64,000 nucleotides of DNA from Paramesorhizobium salinisoli (GCF_003335045.1 NZ_QOZG01000005.1:434001-498000); one strand, 5' to 3'. Numbered from the stretch's first letter, positions 17,168-26,347 are shown. The notes: generated by a model from the sequence alone, not told the origin. Program-made: numbers and translations.

Positions 17168-18516
17168 TGCCCGCTTTTTCCACCAGAAAGGCCCGCGTTC
17201 GCCGCAAGGCGGGGATGGCGCTGGTCTGCGCCTCGGTCCTGGCTCTTGCCGGATGCAGCGAGAACGCCGCTGATCCCAGCGCCCAGATCGGCCCCAACCC
17301 GGGGCTGCCGGAGCCGCAGCAAGCGCTGTTCCCGGCGATGAAAATCGCCCGTGTCGTCGGATGGGCGGAGGGCGAGAAACCGTCAGTTCCGCAGGGAATG
17401 CAGGTTCAGGCGCTCGCCACGGGGCTGGAACACCCACGGTCGCTCTATGTGCTGCCCAATGGCGATATTCTCGTGGTCGAATCCCGCGCCCCGAAGGGCA
17501 AGCCGATCATGCGGCCCAAGGAACTCGTCATGGGCTGGGTCCAATCCTTCGCCACGGGAGGCGGCGGCGGTGGAGAGAGCAACCGCATCACCCTCTTGCG
17601 CGATGCCGATGGCGACGGCACGCCGGAGGTGCGCAGCGTATTCCTCGACAACCTCCATTCGCCGTTCGGCGTGGCACTGGTGGGCAGCGATCTCTACGTC
17701 GCCAATGCCGACGCGATCGTGCGCTATCCCTATAATACCGGCGATACGGAAATTACCGCGCCCGGCACGGTGCTGACGCAGTTGCCCGGCGGCCCGATCA
17801 ACCATCACTGGACCAAGAGCCTCGTGGCCAGTCCCGACGGATCATTGCTCTATGTCGGCATCGGCTCGAACAGCAATGCCGGGGAACGCGGTATGGAGGC
17901 GGAGAAGAACCGCGCCGCCATACTGGAAGTAGACAGGGCCTCCGGCCGCTGGCGCGTCTTCGCCGACGGTCTGCGCAATCCCAACGGCCTGAGCTTCGAA
18001 CCGCAGACCGGCGCGCTGTGGACCGTCGTGAACGAGCGCGACGAGCTCGGGCCCGACCTCGTTCCCGATTATCTGACTTCGGTCAAGGAAGGCGGCTTCT
18101 ATGGCTGGCCTTACAGCTATTGGGGCCAGCATATCGATCCACGGGTCCAGCCGCAGCGTCCGGATCTGGTGGCAAAGGCGATCGTGCCGGACTATTCGCT
18201 GAGTTCCCATGTCGCTCCTCTCGGCCTTGCCTTCTACACCGGAACCAATCTGCCCGAAGCCTATCGTGGCGGCGCCTTCATCGGCGAGCACGGCAGCTGG
18301 AACCGCCTGCAATTCACCGGTTACAAGGTGGTCTTCGTGCCCTTCGCCAACGGCCGACCGAACGGCCCGGCCCAGGATGTCGTGACCGGTTTCCTTAATG
18401 CCGATAACCAGGCGCGCGGCCGACCCGTGGGGCTGGCGGTCGACAGGACAGGCGCTTTGCTGGTCGCCGACGACGTCGGCAACGCGGTGTGGCGCGTCAC
18501 GTCTGCCGGCCAGTGA
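17167..18516 (+). CDS. PQQ-type sorbosone dehydrogenase family lipoprotein
   Basis: 449 residues. A basic N-terminus and hydrophobic stretch end in the lipobox LALAGC at about residue 35, so the protein is probably lipid-anchored in the periplasm. The body is a six-bladed beta-propeller of the glucose/sorbosone dehydrogenase superfamily. Typical stretches are LEHPRSLYVLPNGDILVVES, DNLHSPFGVAL, FADGLRNPNGLSFEP, WTVVNERDELG, and GGAFIGEHGSWNR with the catalytic-type histidine. It should oxidise a sugar or aldose with PQQ, but the real substrate is unknown. It is translationally coupled to the DUF2231 gene. Confidence 0.85.
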   Translation: MPAFSTRKARVRRKAGMALVCASVLALAGCSENAADPSAQIGPNPGLPEPQQALFPAMKIARVVGWAEGEKPSVPQGMQVQALATGLEHPRSLYVLPNGDILVVESRAPKGKPIMRPKELVMGWVQSFATGGGGGGESNRITLLRDADGDGTPEVRSVFLDNLHSPFGVALVGSDLYVANADAIVRYPYNTGDTEITAPGTVLTQLPGGPINHHWTKSLVASPDGSLLYVGIGSNSNAGERGMEAEKNRAAILEVDRASGRWRVFADGLRNPNGLSFEPQTGALWTVVNERDELGPDLVPDYLTSVKEGGFYGWPYSYWGQHIDPRVQPQRPDLVAKAIVPDYSLSSHVAPLGLAFYTGTNLPEAYRGGAFIGEHGSWNRLQFTGYKVVFVPFANGRPNGPAQDVVTGFLNADNQARGRPVGLAVDRTGALLVADDVGNAVWRVTSAGQ

Positions 18517-18520
18517 CCGC

Positions 18521-19099
18521 TCATCCCCCGAGCGGCCAGCGCCCGAGCACGTCATATTCCGTGAGCCATAGCTTGCTGTGGACGAGCGCGAACTCGTCCA
18601 CGACGAAGCGAATCGGCTCGGTCGCCTGCAAAGCGACGGGCTTCGAGCCGTAGGACAACGTCATATGCGGCACAAAATGCTCGGCAGTTCTCAGCCCGTT
18701 CTTCTTCATGGCCGCACCGAGACATTTATGGAGTTCCAGCAGCGGATCGCTCTCGCCCAAAAGAACCAGCGGCCGCTTGCGCGAAGGAGCACTTTCGAAG
18801 CTCATGATTGACCGGCAGGTGACCTCGAACGGGCGCATCGAAACAGCCCTTGCGGCCAGCCCTGCCGCATAGATGAATTTCTCCCGCAGCCGCCGGAAAT
18901 CGCCAATATGATGCAGCGAGACATGCAGGCGCTGCTGCTGAAGCAGATTTCCCGCCAGATGATGTTTCCACACGAACTGTTCTGCGAAGTGCCTTGCAAG
19001 AAAGGCTGCTTCAAAGTGCGGAAACAGGCAGAAGAACAGCCGCTCGGGCCGCCTGGGCCGGGGCGGCAAATCTTCCAGGAATTCGAAACTCTCTTGCAT
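18521..19099 (-). CDS. 2'-5' RNA ligase / 2H phosphoesterase family protein
   Basis: 192 residues with the two HxT/S tetrapeptides that define the 2H superfamily: H59-V-S61 and H145-M-T147. The overall layout matches LigT/ThpR, which opens 2',3'-cyclic phosphates or ligates tRNA halves in vitro. RPERLFFCLFPHFEAA is the usual first strand. I chose the ATG at 19099, which has GAGGTG just upstream, rather than the longer frame to 19204. The physiological substrate is unknown. It converges on the sorbosone dehydrogenase gene with a 4-bp gap. Confidence 0.85.
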   Translation of the reverse strand: MQESFEFLEDLPPRPRRPERLFFCLFPHFEAAFLARHFAEQFVWKHHLAGNLLQQQRLHVSLHHIGDFRRLREKFIYAAGLAARAVSMRPFEVTCRSIMSFESAPSRKRPLVLLGESDPLLELHKCLGAAMKKNGLRTAEHFVPHMTLSYGSKPVALQATEPIRFVVDEFALVHSKLWLTEYDVLGRWPLGG

Positions 19100-19250
19100 G
19101 GGACACCTCACGAATGTCCCCCTCTCCTCCAAAACGACAGCATAGAACATATCAGGAACAAATGGCAAGAGGCGACAGCGGGCGGCGGTCCCTATCGACG
19201 CCATGCGGAGCCGCTATATGTAGAGTGGGAGCAAAATCGAGGAGGATATT

Positions 19251-19592
19251 GTGGCGAGCTCGACCTACAGGCTGTTCGCGAAGGCGATGACCGAGCGCAA
19301 GCAGATCCGCTGCGTCTATGACGGATATGAGCGCGCGCTGTGCCCCGTTATCCTGGGGCACAGCAAGGGACAGGAGGTCGCGCTCGTCTTCCAGTTTGCC
19401 GGCGGCAGCAAGAGCGGGCTCCCGCGCGGAGGGCAATGGAAATGCTTCCACCTGTCGAAGGCAAGCAACGCTCAGCTTCGCGATGGCCCGTGGCACGCAG
19501 GCTCGAGCCATCGGCAGGCGCAGGCTTGCGTGGAAATCGTCGATATGGACGTCAATCCATCGAGCCCGTACAAACCGCGTCGGCGCCTGTAG
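19251..19592 (+). CDS. Conserved hypothetical protein with a WYL-like fold
   Basis: 113 residues starting at a GTG with an excellent ribosome site (GGAGG at 19241). The pattern AMTERKQIRCVYDGYERALCPVILGHSKGQEVALVFQFAG, then WKCFHLSKASNAQL, looks like a compact stand-alone WYL-type ligand-sensing domain, in which a small SH3-like barrel binds nucleic acid or nucleotide. There is no DNA-binding domain. It diverges from the 2H phosphoesterase gene, so an RNA-related link is imaginable. The function is unknown. Confidence 0.7.
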   Translation: MASSTYRLFAKAMTERKQIRCVYDGYERALCPVILGHSKGQEVALVFQFAGGSKSGLPRGGQWKCFHLSKASNAQLRDGPWHAGSSHRQAQACVEIVDMDVNPSSPYKPRRRL

Positions 19593-19597
19593 CTGCC

Positions 19598-20476
19598 TCA
19601 GGCCATGTCGATCTTCGCCACCCCATCCAATTCACCAAGCACATCCTCCGGCAGGTCGATCTCGGCCACGGCCAGATTCTCCCTGAGATGCGCAACAGAT
19701 GAGGTTCCCGGGATCAAAAGGATGTTTGGCGAGCGGCGAAGCAGCCAGGCGAGCGCCACCTGCATCGGCGTGGCGGCCAAGCGCTGCGCGACGTCGGATA
19801 GCGTCGATGACTGCAACGGACTGAAGCCGCCCAGCGGGAAGAAAGGCACATAGGCGATACCGTCGCGGGCTAGATTGTCGATGAGGGCGTCGTCGCCGCG
19901 ATGCGCGAGATTGTAGTGGTTCTGCACGCAGACGATCTCCGTAATCCCCTGCCCTTCCGCGATCTGCTTGGGCGTGACGTTGCTCAGTCCGATATGGCGC
20001 ACCAGACCCTGGCGCTGGAGCTCGGCGAGAGCAGCGAGCGGCGCCTCGATCGAGCCTTCGGCAGGGCCATGCGTATCGAACATGATGCGGAGATTGACCA
20101 CATCCAGCACGTCGAGGTCGAGATTGCGCAGATTGTCGTGCACGGCGCGGGTTAGTTCCTCTGGCGAGAAGGCGGGAAGCCAGGACGCATCCTCGCCCCG
20201 CCTTGCGCCGATCTTGGTGACGATGACGAGATCGTCGGGATAGGGATGAAGCGCCTCGCGGATGAGACGATTGGTGACGTGAGGGCCATAGAAATCGCTG
20301 GTGTCGATGTGGTTCACGCCGCTTGCCACCGCCTCGCGCAACACTGCCAGAGCGGCATCATGGTCTCTGGGCGGGCCGAATACGCCGGGGCCGGCAAGCT
20401 GCATGGCGCCGTAGCCGAGCCGCTTTACCGTGCGGTCGCCGAGAATAGAGGTGCCTGACTGATCGATAATGGACAT
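19598..20476 (-). CDS. Aldo/keto reductase
   Basis: 292-residue NADPH-dependent oxidoreductase with a TIM-barrel fold. Visible are the catalytic Asp/Tyr region NHIDTSDFYGPHVTNRLI, the lysine in LVIVTKIG, RHIGLSNVTPKQI, and the C-terminal cofactor loop LLIPGTSSVAHLRENL. The substrate is an unspecified aldehyde or ketone. AGGAGA lies 6 bases before the ATG. It is divergently transcribed from the LysR gene at 20571 across 94 bp, a common arrangement in which the regulator controls the reductase. Confidence 0.9.
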   Translation of the reverse strand: MSIIDQSGTSILGDRTVKRLGYGAMQLAGPGVFGPPRDHDAALAVLREAVASGVNHIDTSDFYGPHVTNRLIREALHPYPDDLVIVTKIGARRGEDASWLPAFSPEELTRAVHDNLRNLDLDVLDVVNLRIMFDTHGPAEGSIEAPLAALAELQRQGLVRHIGLSNVTPKQIAEGQGITEIVCVQNHYNLAHRGDDALIDNLARDGIAYVPFFPLGGFSPLQSSTLSDVAQRLAATPMQVALAWLLRRSPNILLIPGTSSVAHLRENLAVAEIDLPEDVLGELDGVAKIDMA

Positions 20477-20570
20477 GGTCTATCTCCTGTTCAGATGACA
20501 CAGAGATAGGCGTTGTGGCGTCTCGCGATAATCAGATACAATCTGCACAGGTTGTGCGGAGTAACGAACA

Positions 20571-21485
20571 ATGAAGGTCGATCTGGGCGATCTGAACGCC
20601 TTCGTGGTGGTGGCACGGGCCGGCGGCTTTCGCGATGGCGCGCGCGTCAGCGGCGGCAGTGCGTCCGGCCTGAGCGAAGCGATACGCCGGCTGGAGGCGC
20701 AGCTCGGTGTCAGGCTCTTCAACCGGACGACCCGCAGCGTCGTCCTGACCGACGCCGGCAAGGGCCTGCTGGAGCGGCTTGACCCGGCGTTGAGCGAGAT
20801 GGAGGCGGCGCTCGACGTGGTGAACCGCTTCCGCAACAGGCCGGCAGGCGTCTTGCGCCTCAATGTGCCGGTCAGCGCGGCGCGGCTGGTGCTGCCGCGC
20901 ATCGTGCCGGCATTCCTCGCCGCCTATCCCGACATCCGGCTGGAGGTCATCACCGAGGAAAGCTTCGTCGATGTACTTGCGGCCGGATGCGATGCCGGCA
21001 TCCGCTATGAGGAACGGTTGGAGCAGGACATGATCGCGGTGCCGATCGGGCCGCGTCTCCAGCGATTCGCCACCGCCGCCTCCCCCGCCTATCTCGACAT
21101 CAGGGGCCGGCCGGAGCACCCGCGCGACCTGCTCGGCCATTCCTGCCTGCGCCACCGCTTTCCCAGCGGCGCGATGCCGCCATGGGAATTCGAGCGCGAC
21201 GGCGAAGTGGTCCTGGTCGATCCCACGGGGCCGCTGGTCACGCAGGCGGGCGGGGCGAGCGATCTTGCCGTCGATGCAGCAATCGCGGGTCTCGGGATCG
21301 TCGGGCTGTTCGAGGACTGGCTGCGCCCATATCTGGACAGTGGCGCGCTCGAACCGGTCCTTGAGCCCTGGTGGCTGCGGTTTTCCGGGCCATTTCTTTA
21401 TTATCCCGGGCGACGCCTCGTGCCCGCGCCGCTCAGGGCCTTCATCGATTTCGTCAAGGCAGCGGGCAATTCGGGAGAGAGATAG
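20571..21485 (+). CDS. LysR-family transcriptional regulator
   Basis: 304 residues. The N-terminal winged helix-turn-helix (DLNAFVVVARAGGFRDGARVSGGSASGLSEAIRRLEAQLGVRLFNRTTRSV) is followed by a periplasmic-binding-protein-like effector domain. It is closest in style to the CrgA/AaeR-like group that often controls oxidoreductases. GGAG precedes the ATG. It diverges from the aldo/keto reductase gene, which is its probable target. The inducer is unknown. Confidence 0.92.
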   Translation: MKVDLGDLNAFVVVARAGGFRDGARVSGGSASGLSEAIRRLEAQLGVRLFNRTTRSVVLTDAGKGLLERLDPALSEMEAALDVVNRFRNRPAGVLRLNVPVSAARLVLPRIVPAFLAAYPDIRLEVITEESFVDVLAAGCDAGIRYEERLEQDMIAVPIGPRLQRFATAASPAYLDIRGRPEHPRDLLGHSCLRHRFPSGAMPPWEFERDGEVVLVDPTGPLVTQAGGASDLAVDAAIAGLGIVGLFEDWLRPYLDSGALEPVLEPWWLRFSGPFLYYPGRRLVPAPLRAFIDFVKAAGNSGER

Positions 21486-21682
21486 CGGCAGCATCCAATT
21501 CCGCCAGGCGAGATAGGGTATCAGGATCAGCAGCAGGTTAACGGCCAGGCGGGGTCAGGCACTATGCCAATGCCGAAGCCAACCATCAGCCTGCCCACAT
21601 CGCCGGGAGCCGACGGCAGCGCTACGTCCAGTTGAGCCGCATGACCTCATCCGAAGAATCCACGACTTCTCGGGACCGCGCT
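21486..21682 (-). other. Possible degraded small membrane protein gene
   Basis: Read on the minus strand, two short out-of-frame pieces (LMVGFGIGIV, then LAVNLLLILIPYLAW ending near 21490) look like parts of a tiny hydrophobic protein, perhaps of the YqaE/Pmp3 type, with a frameshift between them. There is no complete frame and no ribosome site, so this is a weak suggestion only. Nothing else is evident here. Confidence 0.2.
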
Positions 21683-22453
21683 TTAGATCGCCTCGCCGTA
21701 GTTCACCATGTCCTGCGTCAGCGTGGCGATGAAGCGCTTGGTGCGGTCGCGATCGGGGTTGGTGAAGAGCTGCCGGGCCGGCCCTTTTTCCACCACCACG
21801 CCGCCATCGAGGAACACCGCCTCCTGGGCGATCGTCGAGGCAAGCCGCAGGTCGTGCGTGGCGATGATCATGGTGGTGCCTTCGCGCGCCAACTGGCTCA
21901 ATACGTCCACCACCTCCTGCGCCAGTTCCGGATCGAGCGCCGAGGTCGGCTCGTCGCAGAGCAGGACTTTCGGCGACATCGCGAGTGCGCGGGCGATGGC
22001 GACGCGCTGCTGCTGGCCGCCCGAGAGCGTCGCCGGCCAGGCATCGGCCTTGTGCGCCATGCCGACCTTTTCCAGAAGCGCCATCGCGTGTTCGCGGGCG
22101 CGGGCCGCCGGCCATTTCAGTACGGTGATGGGGCCTTCCATCACGTTTTCAACGGCAGTCAGATGCGGAAACAGCTGGAAGTTTTGAAAAACCATGCCGG
22201 TCTGGCGTCGAATACGCTGAATATCCGCTGCGGGAACCCGCTTGTTCGGCTGGAATTCGATCCGGTCGTCACCGATGCGCAATTCGCCGGATGCAGGAAT
22301 TTCAAGCAGATTGACGCAGCGCAGGAGCGTGCTTTTCCCCCCGCCGGAAGGACCGACAAGCGCGGTGACGCTGCCCTCCTTCATGGCAAGGGTCACGCCT
22401 TTCAGGACGGTGAGGTCGCCGAAGGTTTTTACGATATTCTCCAAGCCAATCAT
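21683..22453 (-). CDS. Polar amino-acid ABC transporter, ATP-binding protein
   Basis: 256-residue cytoplasmic ATPase with Walker A GPSGGGKST, Q-loop FQNFQLFPHLT, signature LSGGQQQR and Walker B VLLCDEPTSALDPE, closely resembling GlnQ/HisP-type subunits. I start it at 22453, where its ATG overlaps the permease stop (ATGA). The longer open frame to 22774 runs into the permease gene. It energises uptake of a polar amino acid with the permease and binding protein upstream. The ligand cannot be told from sequence. Confidence 0.94.
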   Translation of the reverse strand: MIGLENIVKTFGDLTVLKGVTLAMKEGSVTALVGPSGGGKSTLLRCVNLLEIPASGELRIGDDRIEFQPNKRVPAADIQRIRRQTGMVFQNFQLFPHLTAVENVMEGPITVLKWPAARAREHAMALLEKVGMAHKADAWPATLSGGQQQRVAIARALAMSPKVLLCDEPTSALDPELAQEVVDVLSQLAREGTTMIIATHDLRLASTIAQEAVFLDGGVVVEKGPARQLFTNPDRDRTKRFIATLTQDMVNYGEAI

Positions 22454-23136
22454 GATCGCGCCTCGATAAAACCGCCATAACGCCCCAGCCGCTTTTCGAG
22501 CCGGACCTGGAGATGGGACAAAACCGAACTCATCGCGAGATAGATCAGCGCCGCTTCGATATAAAGGATCAGCGGCTCGTAGGTGGTGGCGACGATGCGC
22601 TGTGCGGCCATGAACAGCTCCGGCACGGTGATGGCGGCGGCCAGCGATGTGTCCTTGACCAGCGAGATGAAGGTGTTTGACAGAGGCGGCACGGCGACAC
22701 GCGACGCCTGCGGCAGAATGGTGCGGCGCATGGCCTGCGACCATGTCATGCCGATGGAATAAGCCGCCTCCCACTGCCCCTTCGGGACGGAGCCGATCGC
22801 GGCGCGGATGATTTCCGACGTATAGGCGCCGACATTCAGCGTAAAGCCGATGAGCGCCGCCGGAAAGGCGTCGAGCACGATGCCGGCGCTGGGCAGACCG
22901 TAAAAGATCAGAAAGAGCTGCACCAGCAGCGGCGTGCCACGGATGATCCAGACATAGAAGCGCACCAGCGCCACCAGCGGGCGTGGTCCGAACAGACGGA
23001 TGAGCGCGACGACGAGGCCGAGCGCCAGCCCGAGGGCGAAGGAAAGGAGGGTCAAGGGGGCCGTGAACGTAAAGGCCGCCGACAAGAGCGGCCAGAGCGA
23101 TTCCAGCATGATCTGAAGCCAGTTAGGCAAGGACAT
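22450..23136 (-). CDS. Polar amino-acid ABC transporter, permease
   Basis: 228 residues with five hydrophobic segments of the HisM/GlnP type. The ATPase-coupling EAA loop is AYSIGMTWSQAMRRTILPQASRVAVPPLSNTF, and the preceding LIGFTLNVGAYTSEIIRAAIGSVPKGQWEAA is typical. It seems to be the only permease, so the transporter would be a homodimer. It is coupled by a 4-bp overlap to the ATPase gene. The binding-protein gene lies upstream beyond a terminator. Confidence 0.94.
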   Translation of the reverse strand: MSLPNWLQIMLESLWPLLSAAFTFTAPLTLLSFALGLALGLVVALIRLFGPRPLVALVRFYVWIIRGTPLLVQLFLIFYGLPSAGIVLDAFPAALIGFTLNVGAYTSEIIRAAIGSVPKGQWEAAYSIGMTWSQAMRRTILPQASRVAVPPLSNTFISLVKDTSLAAAITVPELFMAAQRIVATTYEPLILYIEAALIYLAMSSVLSHLQVRLEKRLGRYGGFIEARS

Positions 23137-23235
23137 GTTCTCCGGTGCTCCGCGACGCTTGCGGTTTTTTCATCATATCAGCGTTTATGAGAGCGCCTGC
23201 GCGCCCAATTGGATGCTTTAACGCTCTTAAACGCT

Positions 23236-23273
23236 GCATAATCCTTAAATCGATTCCGGTTTAAGGATTATGC
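23236..23273. repeat. Perfect 14-bp inverted repeat
   Basis: GCATAATCCTTAAA (23236-23249) and its exact complement (23260-23273) flank a 10-base loop, only 4 bases from the terminator at 23277. It lies between the binding-protein and permease genes. It could be a second transcript-end stem protecting the upstream mRNA or an operator for the downstream pair. The sequence alone does not decide. Confidence 0.55.
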
Positions 23274-23276
23274 ATT

Positions 23277-23311
23277 AAAAAAAAGCTGGCCGATCCATAG
23301 GATTGGCCAGC
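23277..23311 (-). terminator. Intrinsic terminator after the amino-acid binding-protein gene
   Basis: Read on the minus strand, a 12-bp stem (one G-U pair, 3-base loop) is followed by eight U residues, a textbook rho-independent terminator 22 bases after the binding-protein stop. Because permease and ATPase lie further downstream on the same strand, it is expected to attenuate read-through and keep binding protein in excess, or the downstream genes have their own promoter. Confidence 0.88.
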
Positions 23312-23332
23312 CTTTCATACGCGATTTAATGC

Positions 23333-24103
23333 TTATTTCGAAACGTCCTGCCCGAAATATTTATCGGAAATTTTCTGATAGGTGCCGTCGGCCTTGATGG
23401 CCTTCAGCGCCTCGTTGATCGCGGCGAGCAGTTCCGGCTCGTTCTTCTGGATGATGATGCCGGAATAATCCGCATTGGCCTCGGTGGCGACGATCTTCAC
23501 ATCGGCGTCGGGCTTTTTCTTCTTGAAATCCAGGAAGGACAGGCTGTCGTTGACGGTGGCGTCGGCGCGGCCATTGAGCACGAGCTGGATCGACTGGTCG
23601 AAACCGTCCGTACCCACGAGTTCGGCGCCGTTGGACGCCGCGAGCTTGCCGAAATTGCTGGTCAGCGATTGGGCGGCCTTCTTGCCCTTGAGATCGGCGA
23701 AGTCCTTGATGTCATTATTGTCGCCGCGCACGATCAGCGCCGCCTTGGAGGCAATGTACGGATCGGAGAAATCGTATTTCTTCTTGCGCTCCTCGGTGAT
23801 GCCCACCTGGTTGATGACCGCGTCATAGCGGTTGGCATCAAGACCGGCGATCAGCCCATCCCAACGGCCTTCCAGAAACTGCGCCTTGACACCCAACTTG
23901 CTGGCGACCGCCTCGCCGATTTCAACGTCGAAGCCGACAAGCTTGCCCGTGTCGTCATGGTAGGTGAAGGGCGCATAGGTGCCTTCGGTGCCGATGCGGA
24001 AGACGCCTGAAGATTCGATCTCCTTAAGACTGGCGGCAGAAGCGGGGGCGAGTGCCGAAAGCTGCAGGGCACCGGCGACGAGCAGCAAATTCAACCATTT
24101 CAT
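23333..24103 (-). CDS. Polar amino-acid ABC transporter, periplasmic binding protein
   Basis: 256 residues. The signal peptide is MKWLNLLLVAGALQLSALAPASA, cut near residue 23. The type II binding-protein fold is clear from FRIGTEGTYAPFTYHDDTGKLVGFDVEIGEAVA, FLEGRWDGLIAGLDANRYDAV and FSDPYI, closest to cystine/glutamine-type receptors. I chose the ATG at 24103 because the signal peptide begins there. The longer frame to 24217 adds a charged, non-secretory extension. It delivers the amino acid to the permease encoded downstream. Confidence 0.93.
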   Translation of the reverse strand: MKWLNLLLVAGALQLSALAPASAASLKEIESSGVFRIGTEGTYAPFTYHDDTGKLVGFDVEIGEAVASKLGVKAQFLEGRWDGLIAGLDANRYDAVINQVGITEERKKKYDFSDPYIASKAALIVRGDNNDIKDFADLKGKKAAQSLTSNFGKLAASNGAELVGTDGFDQSIQLVLNGRADATVNDSLSFLDFKKKKPDADVKIVATEANADYSGIIIQKNEPELLAAINEALKAIKADGTYQKISDKYFGQDVSK

Positions 24104-24397
24104 GACTGTGCGATCCTGAGATTGTCGGCAGGCCAAACGCCGGGCCGAACGATTGCGTGGAACACCTAACATGGCAAAATCATAGCAGAAATGGAACGCG
24201 AATGGTTTTCTAATCACGCATAATTTTGGAATATGGATCTGATATATGCCACTATCGAGGAAAAACCTTCTTCATTTTTTCCCATATCTATCGTTCAGCC
24301 GAAAAAACCTCCTGACCAACCCCCACGTGAGCGCCTCGACGGAACCCTTGCGTTCTGCAAGCGTTCCTCTCGCGATATTTCAAAAAGGAGAACGCAT

Positions 24398-24598
24398 ATG
24401 AACTGGGATCAGATCAAGGGCCAATGGAAACAGATGCAGGGAAGCGTCCGCAAACAATGGGGCAAACTGACCGACGACGACCTCGAGCAGGCCAAGGGCA
24501 GCCGCGATCAGCTGGTCGGCCGGATTCAGGAGCGATACGGCATTGCCAAGGAAGCAGCCGAGCGTGAGGTGGATGACTGGTCGAAGAACGCCTCTTAG
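24398..24598 (+). CDS. CsbD-family stress protein
   Basis: 66-residue hydrophilic protein with the CsbD signature MNWDQIKGQWKQMQGSVRKQWGKLTDDDLEQ and a C-terminal helix ending VDDWSKNAS. Members are strongly induced by general stress, and their role is unknown. AAGGAG lies 7 bases before the ATG at 24398, which fixes the start. An upstream extension to 24233 is unrelated to the family. Confidence 0.93.
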   Translation: MNWDQIKGQWKQMQGSVRKQWGKLTDDDLEQAKGSRDQLVGRIQERYGIAKEAAEREVDDWSKNAS

Positions 24599-24627
24599 GT
24601 TTCGACGATTCAACGAACGCGCTGCCG

Positions 24628-24659
24628 AAGCTTGCTGCCGGTCACCCGGCAGCAAGCTT
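24628..24659 (+). terminator. Perfect 14-bp hairpin after csbD-like gene
   Basis: AAGCTTGCTGCCGG and its exact complement enclose a TCAC tetraloop, 29 bases after the CsbD-family stop. There is no U-tract, so it is a probable mRNA-stabilising end or weak terminator. Confidence 0.55.
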
Positions 24660-24810
24660 ATCCAAACATGCGGCTAGGAATGAGGATGCATATGCTGCTG
24701 GGGTCGCCATTGGGGACCCCAGCGCGATTTCCTGTTGACAGGAAGCCAACGCCCATTATTCTTCTATAAAAGCATATATAACATAATTGTGGAACAATGG
24801 GAGCTTCATC

Positions 24811-26337
24811 ATGAGAATGATCACCGCACTGTTAATGGGAACCGCACTCACCATCCTCCCTTCCAGTCTTTTTGCGCAGGAGAAGGGCGGCGTCATCAAT
24901 GTCGCGACGATAGGGGAGCCGCCGACGCTTGATCCGATGGCATCCACCGCCGATCTCGTCGGCATCGTCACGCAACATATTTTCGAGACGCTTTATACCT
25001 TCGACAAGGGCTGGAAGGTCACACCGCTTCTGGCCGAAGCGCTGCCTGAAATCAGCGCCGACGGCAAAACCTATACGATCAAGCTGCGCACCGGCATCAA
25101 GTTCCACGACAATACGGACATGAATTCCGAGGATGTCGTCGCTTCGCTGAACCGGTGGACGAAGCTTGCCTCGCGCGGCAAGCAGGTCGCCGGCTTCATC
25201 GACTCGATTACGGCGACGGATCCATCGACGGTGACGATCACGCTGAAGCAGCCTTATGCACCTCTTACGTCGTTGCTGGCCTTCAACAATTCCGCAGCCA
25301 TCATCCTGCCTGCGGAAAAGCAGGCCGAACCGATGACCGATTTCATCGGCACCGGCCCCTATATGCTGAAGGAGCGCAAGGCAGACCAGTACATCCAGTT
25401 GACCCGTTTCGACGGTTACAAGTCGCGTGAAGGCGCGGGCGATGGTTATGGCGGCGGGCGCCACCAATATCTCGACGAGATCCGCTTCGTGCCGGTACCC
25501 GATCCGAACACCCGCGTCGAAGCGGCGGTTTCGGGGCAGTATGATTACATCGACTCCATTCCGGTGGAATCCTACGCCCGCCTGCAGGGCTCGTCTTCGT
25601 CCGAGCCCGTCATGCTGAAGCCGTTCGGCTACCCGATCTCCGTGTTCAACACGGCCGAAGGCTCTGCAAAGAATGTCGAAATCCGCAGGGCTATCCGCCA
25701 GGCGCTCAACATGGAAGACATGATGGCCGCGGCCTTCGGGAGCACGGATTTCTATGCTTTGGACGGCAACATCTATCCTGCCAGCTTTGTCTGGAGCACC
25801 GATGCCGGGGTCGCGGGCAATTACAATGTCGCCGATCCGGAAGCTGCAGGCGCCGCCGCCAAGGCTGCCGGCTACAAGGGCGAGCCGATCCGCATCCTCA
25901 CCAGCCGCCAGTACGAGTTTCATTACAAGATGGCGCAGGTCGCGGCCGAATATCTGAAGCTCGCCGGTTTCACCGTCGACCTGCAGGTCGTCGACTGGGC
26001 CACGCTGACGCAGCGCCGCGCCGACAAGGGCCTCTGGGACATCTATATCACCCATAGCCCATTCCTGCCGGAGCCGGCGCTGATCGGCACGCTGTCGACG
26101 AGTTCGCCCGGCTGGTGGGATACGCCGGAACGGGACGCCTCGGTCGATGCCTTCACCGCCGAAGTCGATCCGGAAAAGCGCGTCGCATTGTGGGCCAATG
26201 TCCAGAAGGCGATCTATGATGATGTTGCGTTCATCAAGATCGGCGATTTCAACGCGGTCGCCGCGAAGTCCAAGAAGCTCCAGGGGGTCGATCCGGCGCC
26301 GTGGCCCTATTTCTGGAATGCATCGATCGCGAAGTAA
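24811..26337 (+). CDS. Peptide-type ABC transporter substrate-binding protein (SBP family 5)
   Basis: 508 residues. The signal peptide (MRMITALLMGTALTILPSSLFA) is cleaved before QEKGG. The family 5 lobes are seen in GEPPTLDPMASTADLVGIVTQHIFETLYTFD, TYTIKLRTGIKFHDNTDMNSEDVVASLNRW and FIGTGPYMLKERK. GGAG at 24800 marks the ATG at 24811. An upstream in-frame ATG at 24787 would spoil the signal peptide. This is the first gene of the catabolic locus and sets its substrate range, which cannot be told from sequence and need not be a peptide. Confidence 0.93.
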   Translation: MRMITALLMGTALTILPSSLFAQEKGGVINVATIGEPPTLDPMASTADLVGIVTQHIFETLYTFDKGWKVTPLLAEALPEISADGKTYTIKLRTGIKFHDNTDMNSEDVVASLNRWTKLASRGKQVAGFIDSITATDPSTVTITLKQPYAPLTSLLAFNNSAAIILPAEKQAEPMTDFIGTGPYMLKERKADQYIQLTRFDGYKSREGAGDGYGGGRHQYLDEIRFVPVPDPNTRVEAAVSGQYDYIDSIPVESYARLQGSSSSEPVMLKPFGYPISVFNTAEGSAKNVEIRRAIRQALNMEDMMAAAFGSTDFYALDGNIYPASFVWSTDAGVAGNYNVADPEAAGAAAKAAGYKGEPIRILTSRQYEFHYKMAQVAAEYLKLAGFTVDLQVVDWATLTQRRADKGLWDIYITHSPFLPEPALIGTLSTSSPGWWDTPERDASVDAFTAEVDPEKRVALWANVQKAIYDDVAFIKIGDFNAVAAKSKKLQGVDPAPWPYFWNASIAK

Positions 26338-26347
26338 CAATCGGGAC

